The notes under the pieces were generated by a model that saw only the letters and a list, made by a program, of their open reading frames with translations, did no database searches and was not told where the DNA came from. A stretch of DNA of 64,000 bases from Zonotrichia leucophrys gambelii (Eukaryota > Chordata > Aves > Passeriformes > Passerellidae). This document shows positions 42,546 through 52,300 of this stretch, piece by piece. The stretch is taken from contig NC_088171.1 in assembly GCF_028769735.1 (NCBI RefSeq), forward strand, positions 130,403,533 to 130,467,532. The letters are read 5' to 3'. The position numbers and the translations under genes were made by a program. Numbering within the stretch: the stretch's first letter is position 1; each line of letters starts with the position of its first letter.

Positions 42546-44386
42546 AGTTGATGGACATCTGCTAGGGTCTGGACTTTTGTCCTAATAGCCAATTTTTGCG
42601 GAACAATGGTCCGCTTTGTAATTTCAAGGCCCAGGTATTTCCAAGGTGGCATCCGCTGAATTTTGTCCTGCTGGAGCTCGAACCCTGCAGCAACCAACGC
42701 ATTGGTTGTCAGGTCAAGCGCATGGGCAAGCAGACTGTGGTCGGGCGCACACACGAGGATGTCGTCCATATAATGGTGAACAATGACGGCATCCTCGAGG
42801 GCTGTACGGATGGGTGACAGCAGCGAAGCGACATACCATTGGCAGATCACAGGGCTGTTCTTCATGCCCTGTGGAAGCACCCGCCAATGATAGCGCTTGG
42901 CTGGGGACTCACAGTTCACGGACGGAACTGTGAACGCAAAGCGCGGAGCATCGTCAGGGTGAAGGGGAATTTGGAAGAAGCAATCCTTTATATCGATTAC
43001 AGCCAAATTCCAATTTTGGGGGAGCATTGCTGGGGAGGGCATCCCTGGTTGAAGAGGACCCATCTCAACTATTAAATCGTTAATTTTGCGGAGGTCGGTC
43101 AGGAGTCGCCACTTGTCTTTGTTGGGCTTCTTGATGACAAACACTGGGGAGTTCCAAGGTGACATGGTCTCCTCCAGGTTGCCTTTCAGTAGCTGCTCCT
43201 GAACGAGCTCATTGAGCGCCTTTAATTTTTGCTTATTGAGTGGCCACTGCTTGACCTGTACTGGTTCATCAGAAAGCCAATTCAGCTTCCAGGTCCGGCG
43301 CTCCTCAGTGGCCACTGCCCGAAAAACCTGGGGAGCCTTCGGGAGGTCAATTTTGGCTCCCCACTGGGCCAGTAGGTCTCTTCCCCAGAGAGGCTCTGTA
43401 TAATCCAAAACAAACGGGCGTATCGAGGCCAATTGCCCGTCGGGCCCCTTAATTTGTACAATGCTCTTGGATTGGTTTGCCAATTGAAGGCCCCCAACAC
43501 CAGAGATCGTGCCCGCAGCGCTTTGCAAGCCCCAATGTGACGGCCACTCCCGAGAGGGAATGATCGTCACATCTGCACCTGTGTCCAAAAGACCCCTCAC
43601 TATTTTCTTGTCCCCGCCCAACGAAAGTTGACAGGTTAGGCGGGGCTTTTCCCTCCCCACTAGTTGTGCCCAGGCCACGGTCGGAGGCGATGTCTTCTCC
43701 GACGAAATCGTCTGGTGATCCTCTTCTGGCACAGCAATGGCCTGGGCAATGACCTGTCCCTTGGGGAGGAAAAGTGGAGGTCGGACACAGTACAGCCCTA
43801 CCGCGAAACGGTCCCGGTCGGTAGTTACCAGACTAGGGACGATGTGGATGTCTCGCGGTGTGTGCTTGGTGTCTCCGACAACGGTCCACCTGCAACGTCC
43901 CAGTTTCCTCCAGCGACCCGGATGTTGCAGGTCGACAGACACCAGCTGGATGTTACTGTTAGGGAGGTAAAGGTCCCTAGTCAGCTGCAGCTTGTATGGA
44001 GAAGCAGAGGACATGGTGTTAATTGCAGGTACAGCACCACAGGTAGATAAGGTCACGTCAGAAAGATATGTCAAGTCTGGCAAAACGTAGGTCGGCGGTC
44101 CTCTCTCGTCTCCTCCCTCCCCGCAGGTTGTTGAAAAGCCCGCCGTACTTTTGTCGTCGCGCAGGGAGGGGCTGCGCTCTTTGCTTAGTTTTTTTCCTCC
44201 TTGCTCTCTTCTCTTTCCCGCTTCCGCCTGTACTCCAGGTAATCGTGGCGCATCGGGCACTGGGGCATCCAATGCCCGACTTTGCCACAAAGATAGCAGG
44301 GGTGGGTGGCTGATGACCTTCTGCCGGACCCAGGTGTTGGGGGTCCGGCAACGGGGGCAGCTTCCATGAAATCCGGCTCGGGGCAT
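42338..44386 (-). CDS. pol: Pro-Pol N-terminal part: dUTPase-like, protease, reverse transcriptase
   Basis: The open frame is 682 codons; translation should enter at residue 67 by the -1 frameshift. Residues 130-220 resemble a degenerate dUTPase, with a final [10 protein letters not shown] like the last dUTPase motif but no recognisable catalytic motif 3. The protease follows with LLDTGAD (catalytic D268), GVGG flap (296-299) and GRDLLAQWG (335-343). Reverse transcriptase has VIDIKD (D465), LPQG (504-507) and YMDD (539-542). After about residue 641, in the connection region, the frame becomes nonsensical and stops. The correct continuation is in the next frame, so pol is broken near 42,455-42,470 at a G5 run. 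A single pro-pol frame differs from classic betaretroviruses, which shift twice. Confidence 0.9.
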   Translation of the reverse strand: MPRAGFHGSCPRCRTPNTWVRQKVISHPPLLSLWQSRALDAPVPDAPRLPGVQAEAGKRREQGGKKLSKERSPSLRDDKSTAGFSTTCGEGGDERGPPTYVLPDLTYLSDVTLSTCGAVPAINTMSSASPYKLQLTRDLYLPNSNIQLVSVDLQHPGRWRKLGRCRWTVVGDTKHTPRDIHIVPSLVTTDRDRFAVGLYCVRPPLFLPKGQVIAQAIAVPEEDHQTISSEKTSPPTVAWAQLVGREKPRLTCQLSLGGDKKIVRGLLDTGADVTIIPSREWPSHWGLQSAAGTISGVGGLQLANQSKSIVQIKGPDGQLASIRPFVLDYTEPLWGRDLLAQWGAKIDLPKAPQVFRAVATEERRTWKLNWLSDEPVQVKQWPLNKQKLKALNELVQEQLLKGNLEETMSPWNSPVFVIKKPNKDKWRLLTDLRKINDLIVEMGPLQPGMPSPAMLPQNWNLAVIDIKDCFFQIPLHPDDAPRFAFTVPSVNCESPAKRYHWRVLPQGMKNSPVICQWYVASLLSPIRTALEDAVIVHHYMDDILVCAPDHSLLAHALDLTTNALVAAGFELQQDKIQRMPPWKYLGLEITKRTIVPQKLAIRTKVQTLADVHQLCGSLNWVRPWLGISTEDLAPLFNLLKGGEGLSSLGLSPQRRRWPWRGYKKLFRPGRPIVTIRACHSNL
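44159..44194 (-). promoter_or_regulatory. Programmed -1 frameshift signal, gag to pro-pol
   Basis: A slippery heptamer A AAA AAC (44194-44188 on the sense strand) is in the correct phase, ending at the codon just before the gag stop TAA (44185-44187). Ten bases later comes a hairpin with 6-bp GCGCAG/CTGCGC arms (44172-44177 and 44159-44164) and a 7-base loop. A -1 slip here enters the pro-pol frame exactly. A pseudoknot partner was not identified. Confidence 0.85.
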
Positions 44387-46146
44387 TCAGCAAGAGCCAC
44401 AGATGTTCTCTTGGGCCGTGGTGCCAGAGAGACCTGGCGCACCACGACCTCAATCATGGCCTCTATCGTGGGCCGGGGACTTCGAGGGAGAGTTCTTATA
44501 GCCTTGCGGCACTCAGCGTTGGCATTGCTGAATGCCATCCGCTGAAGCAACCTCTCCCTGTCATCATCCCCGAGCGCCTGCGCCTCTACATATCGGTAGA
44601 GGCGCTCGATAAAGGCCATGTATGGCTCTTGCGCTCCTTGCCGGACCTCATCCTCCTCCCATTGGGAGGTCACCACCTCCAGCTTGAAGAAGGCCCGCTC
44701 AGCTGCCCGAGCGGTCTCCACAAGCTGGGAGGGGAATAAGGCTTTCGCCTGAGCTGCCCCCTCTGCCCACTGTCCCTCACCCAAAAGGTGTTCCTGGGTG
44801 ATTACCAGACCGTCTGCATCATGAGACATTGCAGGATTCCCCCACATATTTGGGAGAACCTCCAATATCTCCCTCCTCCATTCCCCCACCCAGACCCTAA
44901 ATTCCATGGGCCTAGCAAGGCTGGAGAAGAGGGCCCTCAGGTCAGCCGGCACCAGATCTCCCTGTGCAAGGGCATTGCGGAGCATACCCCGGAAGTACTC
45001 TGACCCTCGGGAGTAGTCCTTCTGCGCCTTGCACAGCTCCTTGATCCGGGCCTGTGCTAAAGGCACCCACTGGGCCTGAGGGGTCCCCTCCCCACTCAGG
45101 TGGTAGGTAACCGGAGCGGCTTCCAACAAGGGCGCCTGCTCCGGCTTCCGGTCATCCACCCCCGCCCCCCCCGGAACACAAAGCGTGGGAACCGGAAGGA
45201 GGAGCGTGGGAACCGGAACTGGAGGAGGTTGAGGCGGGGTCCGGCAATGACGCAGGGTGAGGGAGTGGGCGTGACCAACCACCCCTCTCCGCCCCCTGGG
45301 TGACGCTCGGAGGCGGAGGGAAGTACAAAGGCGGAGCGGGGGAGGAGCGAATGGGGGGCTGAGCCGGGGGAGGAGTTTGGGGAGGAGCTGATTGAGGGGC
45401 GGAGGACGGAGGAATGGGTGGGGTGGAGGGAGGATATGAGGGAGGGGTAACCGAAAAGGAGGTGGGGTCTGGAGGAAGGAAGGGGTTGTGGCAAGGGAGG
45501 AAGGGGTTGACCGAAGAAGAAGGAGCCCTGGCGGGAACGACCACGTGGCCGCCGCCATCTTGGGCTCCCAGGGAGCCATTTTGTGGATCATCAACAAACC
45601 GAACAACCTTGGGCTTTTCAACTGGGGATTTGGGAACCGGGGTAGAGGGTGAGGAAAGAAGAGGAACCTGGCCAGGGCTCCTCGAAGGGGAGGCTGAGCA
45701 GGTCGAGGGGGAGCAGGGGAAGGATGGACCCCCTGCCTCTTGTCGGCCTTCAAAATCCCCCTCGAGGGCTCCTGCCTAAGGGGAGAGGGAAGGGATTGAG
45801 GGGTAAGGGCAACAGAACGAGGGGAACGGGGGGATAAACCAAAACTTGCGGGCCTTTTCTTAGGTTCCCCTGACGAGCGGAGTGCCGCAAGCACTCTGCC
45901 CGCCCAGAATGCCACGGTTGCTAATTTTGTCTCCCCGGAATTAACAGCATCTTCCAATTTGGCCAAAACGGCTGCCCAAAACCGTGGCTGCTTGGCAAGT
46001 TCCGGGGAGACTTCGGGGAACTTTGAAAAGACCCACTTAATCAAAAACTTTAACTCTTGCTTGGGGGCCTTCTGACCACCCCCAAGCAGCAAACCTTTAA
46101 CAACATAATATACCTCCTTTTGGGATTTTCCCAAGCCAGCACCCAT
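44185..46146 (-). CDS. gag: Gag polyprotein (open, but with a suspected frame-switched middle)
   Basis: Gag is the structural precursor giving matrix, capsid and nucleocapsid. The frame is 653 codons. It starts MGAGLGKS, with Gly2 suited to myristoylation and a basic, amphipathic matrix region over residues 1-100. The capsid region (about 325-590) contains a major homology region at about 503-523, and one CCHC zinc knuckle follows (C617, C620, H625, C630); alpharetroviruses have two. The frame stops inside a frameshift signal at 44185-44194. Residues about 129-325 are proline-rich without late-domain motifs, whereas the frame one base over is open there and carries PPSY and PPLY. Two compensating one-base changes at G runs (near 45,760 and 45,165) would explain this. 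The product of the present frame is therefore probably not the ancestral Gag. Confidence 0.85.
   Translation of the reverse strand: MGAGLGKSQKEVYYVVKGLLLGGGQKAPKQELKFLIKWVFSKFPEVSPELAKQPRFWAAVLAKLEDAVNSGETKLATVAFWAGRVLAALRSSGEPKKRPASFGLSPRSPRSVALTPQSLPSPLRQEPSRGILKADKRQGVHPSPAPPRPAQPPLRGALARFLFFPHPLPRFPNPQLKSPRLFGLLMIHKMAPWEPKMAAATWSFPPGLLLLRSTPSSLATTPSFLQTPPPFRLPLPHILPPPHPFLRPPPLNQLLPKLLPRLSPPFAPPPLRLCTSLRLRASPRGRRGVVGHAHSLTLRHCRTPPQPPPVPVPTLLLPVPTLCVPGGAGVDDRKPEQAPLLEAAPVTYHLSGEGTPQAQWVPLAQARIKELCKAQKDYSRGSEYFRGMLRNALAQGDLVPADLRALFSSLARPMEFRVWVGEWRREILEVLPNMWGNPAMSHDADGLVITQEHLLGEGQWAEGAAQAKALFPSQLVETARAAERAFFKLEVVTSQWEEDEVRQGAQEPYMAFIERLYRYVEAQALGDDDRERLLQRMAFSNANAECRKAIRTLPRSPRPTIEAMIEVVVRQVSLAPRPKRTSVALAECPEPDFMEAAPVAGPPTPGSGRRSSATHPCYLCGKVGHWMPQCPMRHDYLEYRRKREREESKEEKN
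45152..45775 (-). pseudogene. Hidden second frame of gag with two PPxY motifs
   Basis: This frame, one base offset from the long gag frame, has no stop between a TAG at 45776-45778 and a TGA at 45152-45154. It reads as a hydrophilic, Pro- and Ser-rich linker with PPSY (45434-45445) and PPLY (45323-45334). Both fit the PPxY late-domain consensus that recruits NEDD4-type ligases for budding. The overlapping long frame has neither. I infer that this is the ancestral reading of the matrix-capsid linker, entered and left at G runs. Confidence 0.55.
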
Positions 46147-46733
46147 GGCACCTTTCTAGTGCAGGAACTGCTGTCACTAGAAAGGGGGAAAATCCACTGG
46201 TGGTACAACCACCCGCCTGAAAAATAACAAAAACTAAAACAACAAGCTACTCGCCACCAGCCCCTGCTCCCCCCACTGTCCCCAAGTCTGGGGTTTCAGC
46301 AAAGGGAAAAAAGGATTTGGGTGGTGGGTCCGGGCCCCAAGTCTGGGGATACCGACCCCACAGGGAAGATAAAACAAAAAAGGCGCGGGGGTGAGGAAGA
46401 GCTTCAGGGAAGAGGGTGGGGGGTAGGTCCCCAATGCAGGGCATGTACCCCTAGGGGAAGGTTAAAAAGGCAGGGGGAAGTCGGAATGGTCCCCAGAGCG
46501 GGGCCCGATCTTACCAGCCTGGTGGCGACAGCAAAAGAAAAATCAGGTGGGGGTCTTCGTCTCTGGGGTCATCCTCACTGGGTGCGAGGGGTCTCGATCC
46601 CGATCCCCAGGGAGCGCTGCCCCTAAAACAGGGCCTGCTACTACCTGGGGTAGCGCGGCGTCCAAAGGAACAAAATGTCCAACACCGCAGGGTCCGGTGG
46701 TCAGCTGTCCAGGTGGTCAGTTGTCCACTTCAG
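46147..46733 (-). other. Proviral untranslated leader
   Basis: There are 587 bases between the primer site and the gag ATG, the position of dimerisation and packaging signals. No specific signal is recognised. A good splice donor lies within it. Confidence 0.7.
46510..46520 (-). other. Candidate major splice donor of the provirus
   Basis: Sense CCAGGCTG then GTAAGATC, with the exon ending at 46515. It is in the leader before gag, where retroviruses place the donor for env mRNA. Confidence 0.5.
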
Positions 46734-46751
46734 GCCCCACGTTGGGCGCCA
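46734..46751 (-). other. Primer-binding site, tRNA-Lys (1,2) type
   Basis: Sense strand TGGCGCCCAACGTGGGGC, three bases after the 5' LTR. It equals the tRNA-Lys1,2 site used by several betaretroviruses, by established knowledge. Alpharetroviruses use tRNA-Trp, so this supports a betaretroviral leader. Confidence 0.85.
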
Positions 46752-46754
46752 CAC

Positions 46755-47441
46755 TGCGCGAGGGCGTACGCGGCCCTAGATCCGGCTACCTCGAGGGGTG
46801 AGAAGGCCAACGCCCCTGCGCATGGGAAGCCAGCCCCCTTCGGCGTCCTGGCCTCAGGCTGGGCTGGTGGAAGAGCTCGGAGTTGCGCACGCGAGACGAT
46901 AAAGGAGGTGACCACTTGCTGGGGGTGAACAGTTGGTTTATTAGGTGATCCGGAGGCACCAACAAGGAGGGGCACCAACCAGCAAAATGGCCCCGAACAG
47001 GGGGAGTGACAAGGTTTTATAGGGAAGGGGAGGAGAGAAGAGGGGAGCCCAGCTATCCAATGGGGAAACTCAAAGGGAGGTACTGAACGTAACTGACATA
47101 CACTAGAAACCAATGAATACAAAGTAAAGGAGGGGCCCCGGGACCACAGCCAATCACAACCCCCAGAGAGGAGAAGGTTCTCGAAACCTGGGAGGAGTGG
47201 GGAATGATTGACTGTGCCCAGGGAGGAGAAAAACATCTACTTATAAGGTGGGATGAGGGAGGAGCGGTCATACAAACTGTAACATTAGCAACTAAAAATA
47301 GCACGGTAACTAGGCAACTTAACTGACAAGGAGGCAGTGGCGGGAAAAACTGGGGAGAGAGGAACCATTTACAAAGAACAAAAGAGGGTACATTACATAA
47401 AATGGGGGAGTAAACTGAGAAACTTAAAACACACTACAACA
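46755..47441 (-). repeat. 5' LTR (687 bp)
   Basis: The promoter copy. Sense-strand U3 carries TATAAAA at 47015-47021, so transcription should start near 46,990. AATAAA lies at 46937-46942. No deletion relative to the 3' LTR, so the promoter is structurally complete. Confidence 0.97.
47015..47021 (-). promoter_or_regulatory. TATA box of the proviral promoter
   Basis: TATAAAA followed by CCTTG on the sense strand. The same word is at 38465-38471 in the 3' LTR. Reversed CCAAT boxes (CCAAT on the plus strand at 47057 and 47151) lie upstream in U3. Confidence 0.7.
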
Positions 47442-47447
47442 GAAAGC
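47442..47447. repeat. Target-site duplication, right copy
   Basis: GAAAGC abuts the 5' LTR, identical to 38199-38204. The perfect match argues that both LTRs come from one insertion, without later recombination between elements. Confidence 0.9.
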
Positions 47448-48492
47448 TGAATGTAGAAACTGAAAAAATACTTTTTGAATCCAGGAATAGTCCAAGGAAG
47501 AGTCTCATGAAGCCATCTGAAAGGATTTTTCAACAAAATGTATCTTGTGTTTGAATTCTTAAAATCTTAAATCTGAAAATAGAGAAGTCTGAGTGACTTA
47601 CCAGAGGGCTTTGACCAATATAGTGTGTTAAAAATTTCTATTGGGAAGAAGAATAAAGTATAGCAGTGTGTTTATTTCAGTGGGATCCGGCACGAAACCA
47701 GCCAGTGGCCCCAGCATCACTGCTGATACTCCTGAGATCTAAAAAAGGGACCACCAATATAGGTCATTAGCTAAGGTTAAGCAGGGTTAACCCTGACCTT
47801 TCTCCAGTCTCCAAACAGGCATCTCTTAAGCAAATAAAAACCACAGTTATTAAAGAACTCTTAAACAACTACAATAACAAAACAGAGTGGAGTGGAGTCA
47901 AAACTGCAGATCTGTTTTATTCAAAGCATAATATTTATATATGACAGATACTGGAAGGCAGCAGAACTAGTTTTAAGGACCATCTCTCTACCTAGATAGG
48001 GGAGGCATACTTTGAAAGAATTCTGTCTTTTGAATGACAGTGAGACATGAATTTAAGTCTTCCAGAAAAGAGCATTTTAATTCCTAGAGCTTGGAAATTC
48101 CAAACTGCTTAATAAAGAACAATATTGGAAATACTGGATGTTCTGTTAGAATTACAGGTGGAGCCTGAGATGCTAAAAGGCTGTTCAAAGGATCACTTAA
48201 GTCTGATCTAGTTCAGCACTAGTCTCACATTCTCTTTTCCACCCTCAATGGTTTCAAAATCTCTAAAACCAGACTTGAGCTGATGTTTACTTTTACAGCT
48301 AATGGTTCCTCAAATCTAAAAGAACTTCTAAGGAGTAGATAAAAGCAGCTGCAAAAGTGATCTAGAAATAAACATCCAGAAGAAAGCATAACTGCAATCA
48401 AAGTTCCAGCTGTTCTTGTTTCAATTTTTATCAGTATTCTTTTTAATCAGGCACATTTTGAAGTCAAAGGCTTATTTCCAACAGCTTTTGTC

Positions 48493-48533
48493 CATATATA
48501 TATATACACATACATACATACATATATATATAT
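48493..48533. repeat. (TA)n/(CATA)n microsatellite
   Basis: A compound run of TA and CATA units of about 40 bp. Confidence 0.85.
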
Positions 48534-49365
48534 GAATGTAAGCTCCTTGAAATATTACAGAAGCTCTGTTTCACATCAAAATACTGTACATTGTCACTGA
48601 AACTATTAATTTTCTTTTCCTCATCCCCCATATTCTCTCTGGGCCCCTCTTTTGCATCTGGCATGTGTACTGATACTCAAGATGACAAATACTGATAACT
48701 GTGAAGCTGCAATGCTGCATATCTCCATAAGGCAAAGCTTAGCCAAAGTTAGTCATTGATTTATGTCCCATATTCTGTTCAACAGCATAAGGGTTTCTTT
48801 TCTAATTCCATACCTTTAATCCTTGCCACCTCCAACCCAGTATGTGTCAAATTTCCACCTTATTGTTGCAGCTGTGGTTTCTTAAAGTGAAAGTATGCTT
48901 CTTGAATGCAGTGACACATTCTTCAGTTTATTCACAGATTTAAATTCTCAGTTGTTCAAAAATGCCTGAACTCATCAAAATATAGTGATGTGGATTTTTT
49001 TTCTGTATTATATGGCTGATACAGAGGTTTTAAAAAAACAAATTATGGATTTGGGATGACTATTTTTATTTGCTTCAAATCTGTAGAAAGTATAGTAACT
49101 TAGGGAGAGATAGTAAGTCTATGGTTCTCTTTATCAAAGAGGTTACTTACAAAATAAACAAGGTAGAAAAAGCTCCCCCACACATAAAAAAGCCTTGTGC
49201 AGGTGTAGAGATGAAAGGAAACTGTGCAGTGTCTAGGTATTACCTAGAGTAACTTCATAACACACAGTAGGATACAGCACACAAAGCAGATCAGTTGATC
49301 AGTTTCAGGAGAATCTGTATTATTTCAAAACAGAGCTGCAAAAGTTCAGGGGTTTTGTTTTTTTG

Positions 49366-49367
<2 letters not shown>

Positions 49368-49398
<31 letters not shown>
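49368..49398. repeat. Poly-T run of 31
   Basis: Thirty-one consecutive T, followed by further T-rich sequence to about 49,433. It could be the reversed tail of an old retroposed element, but no body is recognised beside it. Confidence 0.9.
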
Positions 49399-49399
<1 letters not shown>

Positions 49400-52300
49400 T
49401 TTTTGGTTTTTTGTTTTTTTTTTCATTACCTTCACTGTTTTAGGAGAATACCCAGCTTTCCAGTGCTCTCTCATGAAAAAAGGACCAGAGACAAGATGCT
49501 GTAAATATTCCTCCAGCAGTTTGCAAGCAAGTTCTCCCCATTACCTTCCCAACCCTTTGACAGCCCTCTGTGGAGCACTACTCTTCCTGCAGGTGAGCTG
49601 GTGAAAAGGACCATACCTTTGCTTCAAGTTGCTTCAGTTCAAAGTCTGGTACAGTAACTCAAACCCACTTTTATCATATTTAAAAGCTAAGAGGTTAGTG
49701 TTTTCCACCAGAGCAGCTGACACGTGTCCAATTCCAGGAAAAGGCCAAGAAAATAGCTAAAAGCAGTAACAATTTAAAAACCACTGCAAAAAATCTGCCA
49801 GAGGACATCTGTCAAAGTCCAAAGAGTTCCAGTTATGTATGATTTCATTTGATCCCAGAGGCTAAATAATGTACAGGAAAGATTTAATAATGTTATGCAG
49901 ATTATGTGTGGAAATGTAAGAGGAACTGAATACAATGCCAGTTTGAAAAATCTTCATGTGCTCACAGCACTATTATTGCTGCACAGTCAGAAAACACAGC
50001 TTGAGCAACAGACTACGATAATAAAATTAAAAATTGGACTTGCTAGAATATTTACTCAGGTGAGGCTCTTTGATTAAAAAAAGATGACTTAATATTTTCT
50101 CTCTGCCAGGAAATTACCAGTGGAGAGAGCCCCATTCCTGTTTCCACCACATCAAGTTCCACTGCCATGTGAAAGCTTGATAGTGAAAATGCGGTAACCA
50201 AGGATCACTGCTCAATGTTTCCAAATGCCAGTGCAAAGGAGACTTCAGCTACTAAATGCAGAGCAAAAATGAATGGCCCTCAGCTATCTCTGCTTGCAAG
50301 TTTGAATTACAGCATCTGGCTGAACAAGAATTGCCGAAGTACAGGTATGATCCTTTTGCCAAGCCACTTCCAGAAGCAGTAATTTCTGGCAGAGGGAGGG
50401 AGGGAGGAGGCAGCTGTAAGGGTGATGTGAATGGCCATGACAGGATCTGCCAAATGATATCTGTCAAATCTTCTGCTGGTGTAATGCTCCAATGCCATTT
50501 AACACACTTTAAATACTGGCAGAGGAGGGATTTTTAAACAGGGTTCTTAGCCAGCAGAGCTATGGGCTTCACCATTAAAAATAAAAACCAAACCAACTCC
50601 CCTCCCCACTTGAAAGCAGGAGTAAATGTATCCTATCTGGCAATATCTAAAACCTCTTGTCTAGACTCTCACACAGGAAGCTAGTGCAAGGTTTCCTAGA
50701 TTTCTTTAAGCCGCACTTGTGGTAGTGTTGCTTCAGCCAGGGTTTTTGTCTCCCTTGGGGTATGGTTATACTTTTACCAGCTGAAAATTTATGCTTAATA
50801 GTTTTTCTTTCAGTGGAAGGATCTAAGACTTTTCCTTCCAATGCTAAGACTATTTTCAGGGAGTTTCAGTAGGTTTCTTGGGTTTCTCATTTCCTCTTGC
50901 TATTCCTGCTCTCATCTGTTTTGCAAATGGCCACCATAATGTTAAGCTTATCTAATGGCCAGGCTTCCAGCTGGAAGAATGCCAGCAACATTCTGAAAAT
51001 CAGTCATCTGAAAGCATTCAGAGGACATGGCCATCACCTTCTCCCTGAACCTCAAACATAAAACTTCCCTGATAAACACACAGTCCAACGCCATAAAAAG
51101 TAAAAGGCTAATCTTAAATTCAGATATTACTTTAAGCAGCTTCTCTCAGTGACACTCAGACACTTTGTTCAATTCATCTCACTCTACAAGTAATAGTTTA
51201 ATTTTTTTCCCCCAGTGTTTGGGATACTGGTTGTACATACACATAGTTAAGAGTGAGTGTCTCCTTACAGGTTTCACTGCAACTGCAGATTTCACTACAT
51301 TGTTGTTTCTCCTTATTTAGTTAATTGGAATACTTTTTTCCCCTCACTGGCAGGGTGTGATCCATCTACTGACTTCTGAATTCAGGCATGGCCATGGCAG
51401 TTCCTTCCACCAGTGTGACTTTGGGCTTTTGTCACAAGTCCCACTAGGAAAAGTAGCAAGGGCAGAACAAATTTCTTTCCCTTTTGTAAAGGGAGGTTGG
51501 CAAAAATGCAAGATTTGTTGCAGGTCTTTATGTGCAGACATAGAAATCAAAGTTCTCATGAATTTTGCTACTGACCTTGCTGAGTTCTGAATATTATTCA
51601 AAAGGAGGAGTACTGGGTCCTCAATCCAGAAATTCAAGAAAAAGTCCAAAAAACAGCCCAAAGTCTGCATATGATACTCTGAAGACACGATATCTGGCAA
51701 TAAATATCAAAGAAGGAGCTAAGAAGCTTAACTTTTCAAAAATAAAGACAGAATTTTGTCATAACATTTATTTAGTTAAGATGTGAGAAAGAAGAGCTGA
51801 AAGCAACTCCCATACATCTTATAGGAGAACCAACACTGTAGGAATGGGATGTGTGTGGAAAAATTATCCCCCATTTGGACTTCTGTTGCCTCAAAGAGAA
51901 GGAATTCTGAACTTACAGGAGATAGAAAAAACAGGCCCAAAGGAGGAAAGTGCAGTGTGAAGACACCTACACAACAAGAGACTGCCTTCTGCAGTAACTT
52001 ATTTTGGAAAGAGAGCTGACAAGAGGAAGAGAAAGAGCTGCTGTCTGCTGCAGTATCTGCCTGAAGGCTGCTTCAGTCAGCAGTGACAGACAGACATCCT
52101 GAGAGCCTGCTGGGAAAAGGCTTTCCCAGCTCCCAGGGACCCCAGTGCCTCAGTGCTGTGGGATGTGCTGCTTCCCATAGTGTGAAGGCTGCTGGACTTC
52201 AGTCTGTTTCTATTCTGCTGAACCAGAGGACACAGAAAGCAGAGAATTGAAAAAGCGTGATGGAGCTAGAGGAGGTATCATAGTGTGCAAGGTAAATGTC

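Larger units (their letters stand above)
38205..47441 (-). mobile_element. Full-length endogenous retrovirus (alpha/beta-like)
   Basis: A 9,237-bp provirus on the minus strand: 5' LTR (46755-47441), primer-binding site, leader, gag, frameshift signal, pro-pol, env, polypurine tract and 3' LTR (38205-38891). It is flanked by a 6-bp duplication (GAAAGC). LTRs begin TG and end CA and differ at 9 of 687 sites. Pol and the tRNA-Lys primer site look betaretroviral; the Env transmembrane subunit looks alpharetroviral (internal fusion peptide between cysteines, CX6CC). Env is one long open frame, gag is open with a suspected double frame switch, and pol has one frame break. Intermediate alpha/beta elements are known in birds. 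The low LTR divergence indicates a recent insertion. Confidence 0.97.

Noticed and set aside
40393..44386. Whether the two pol frames are a natural second frameshift as in betaretroviruses
   Set aside because: Natural pro/pol shifts lie between protease and reverse transcriptase. This break is inside the connection region before RNase H and has no slippery site in phase, so it is damage or an assembly error.
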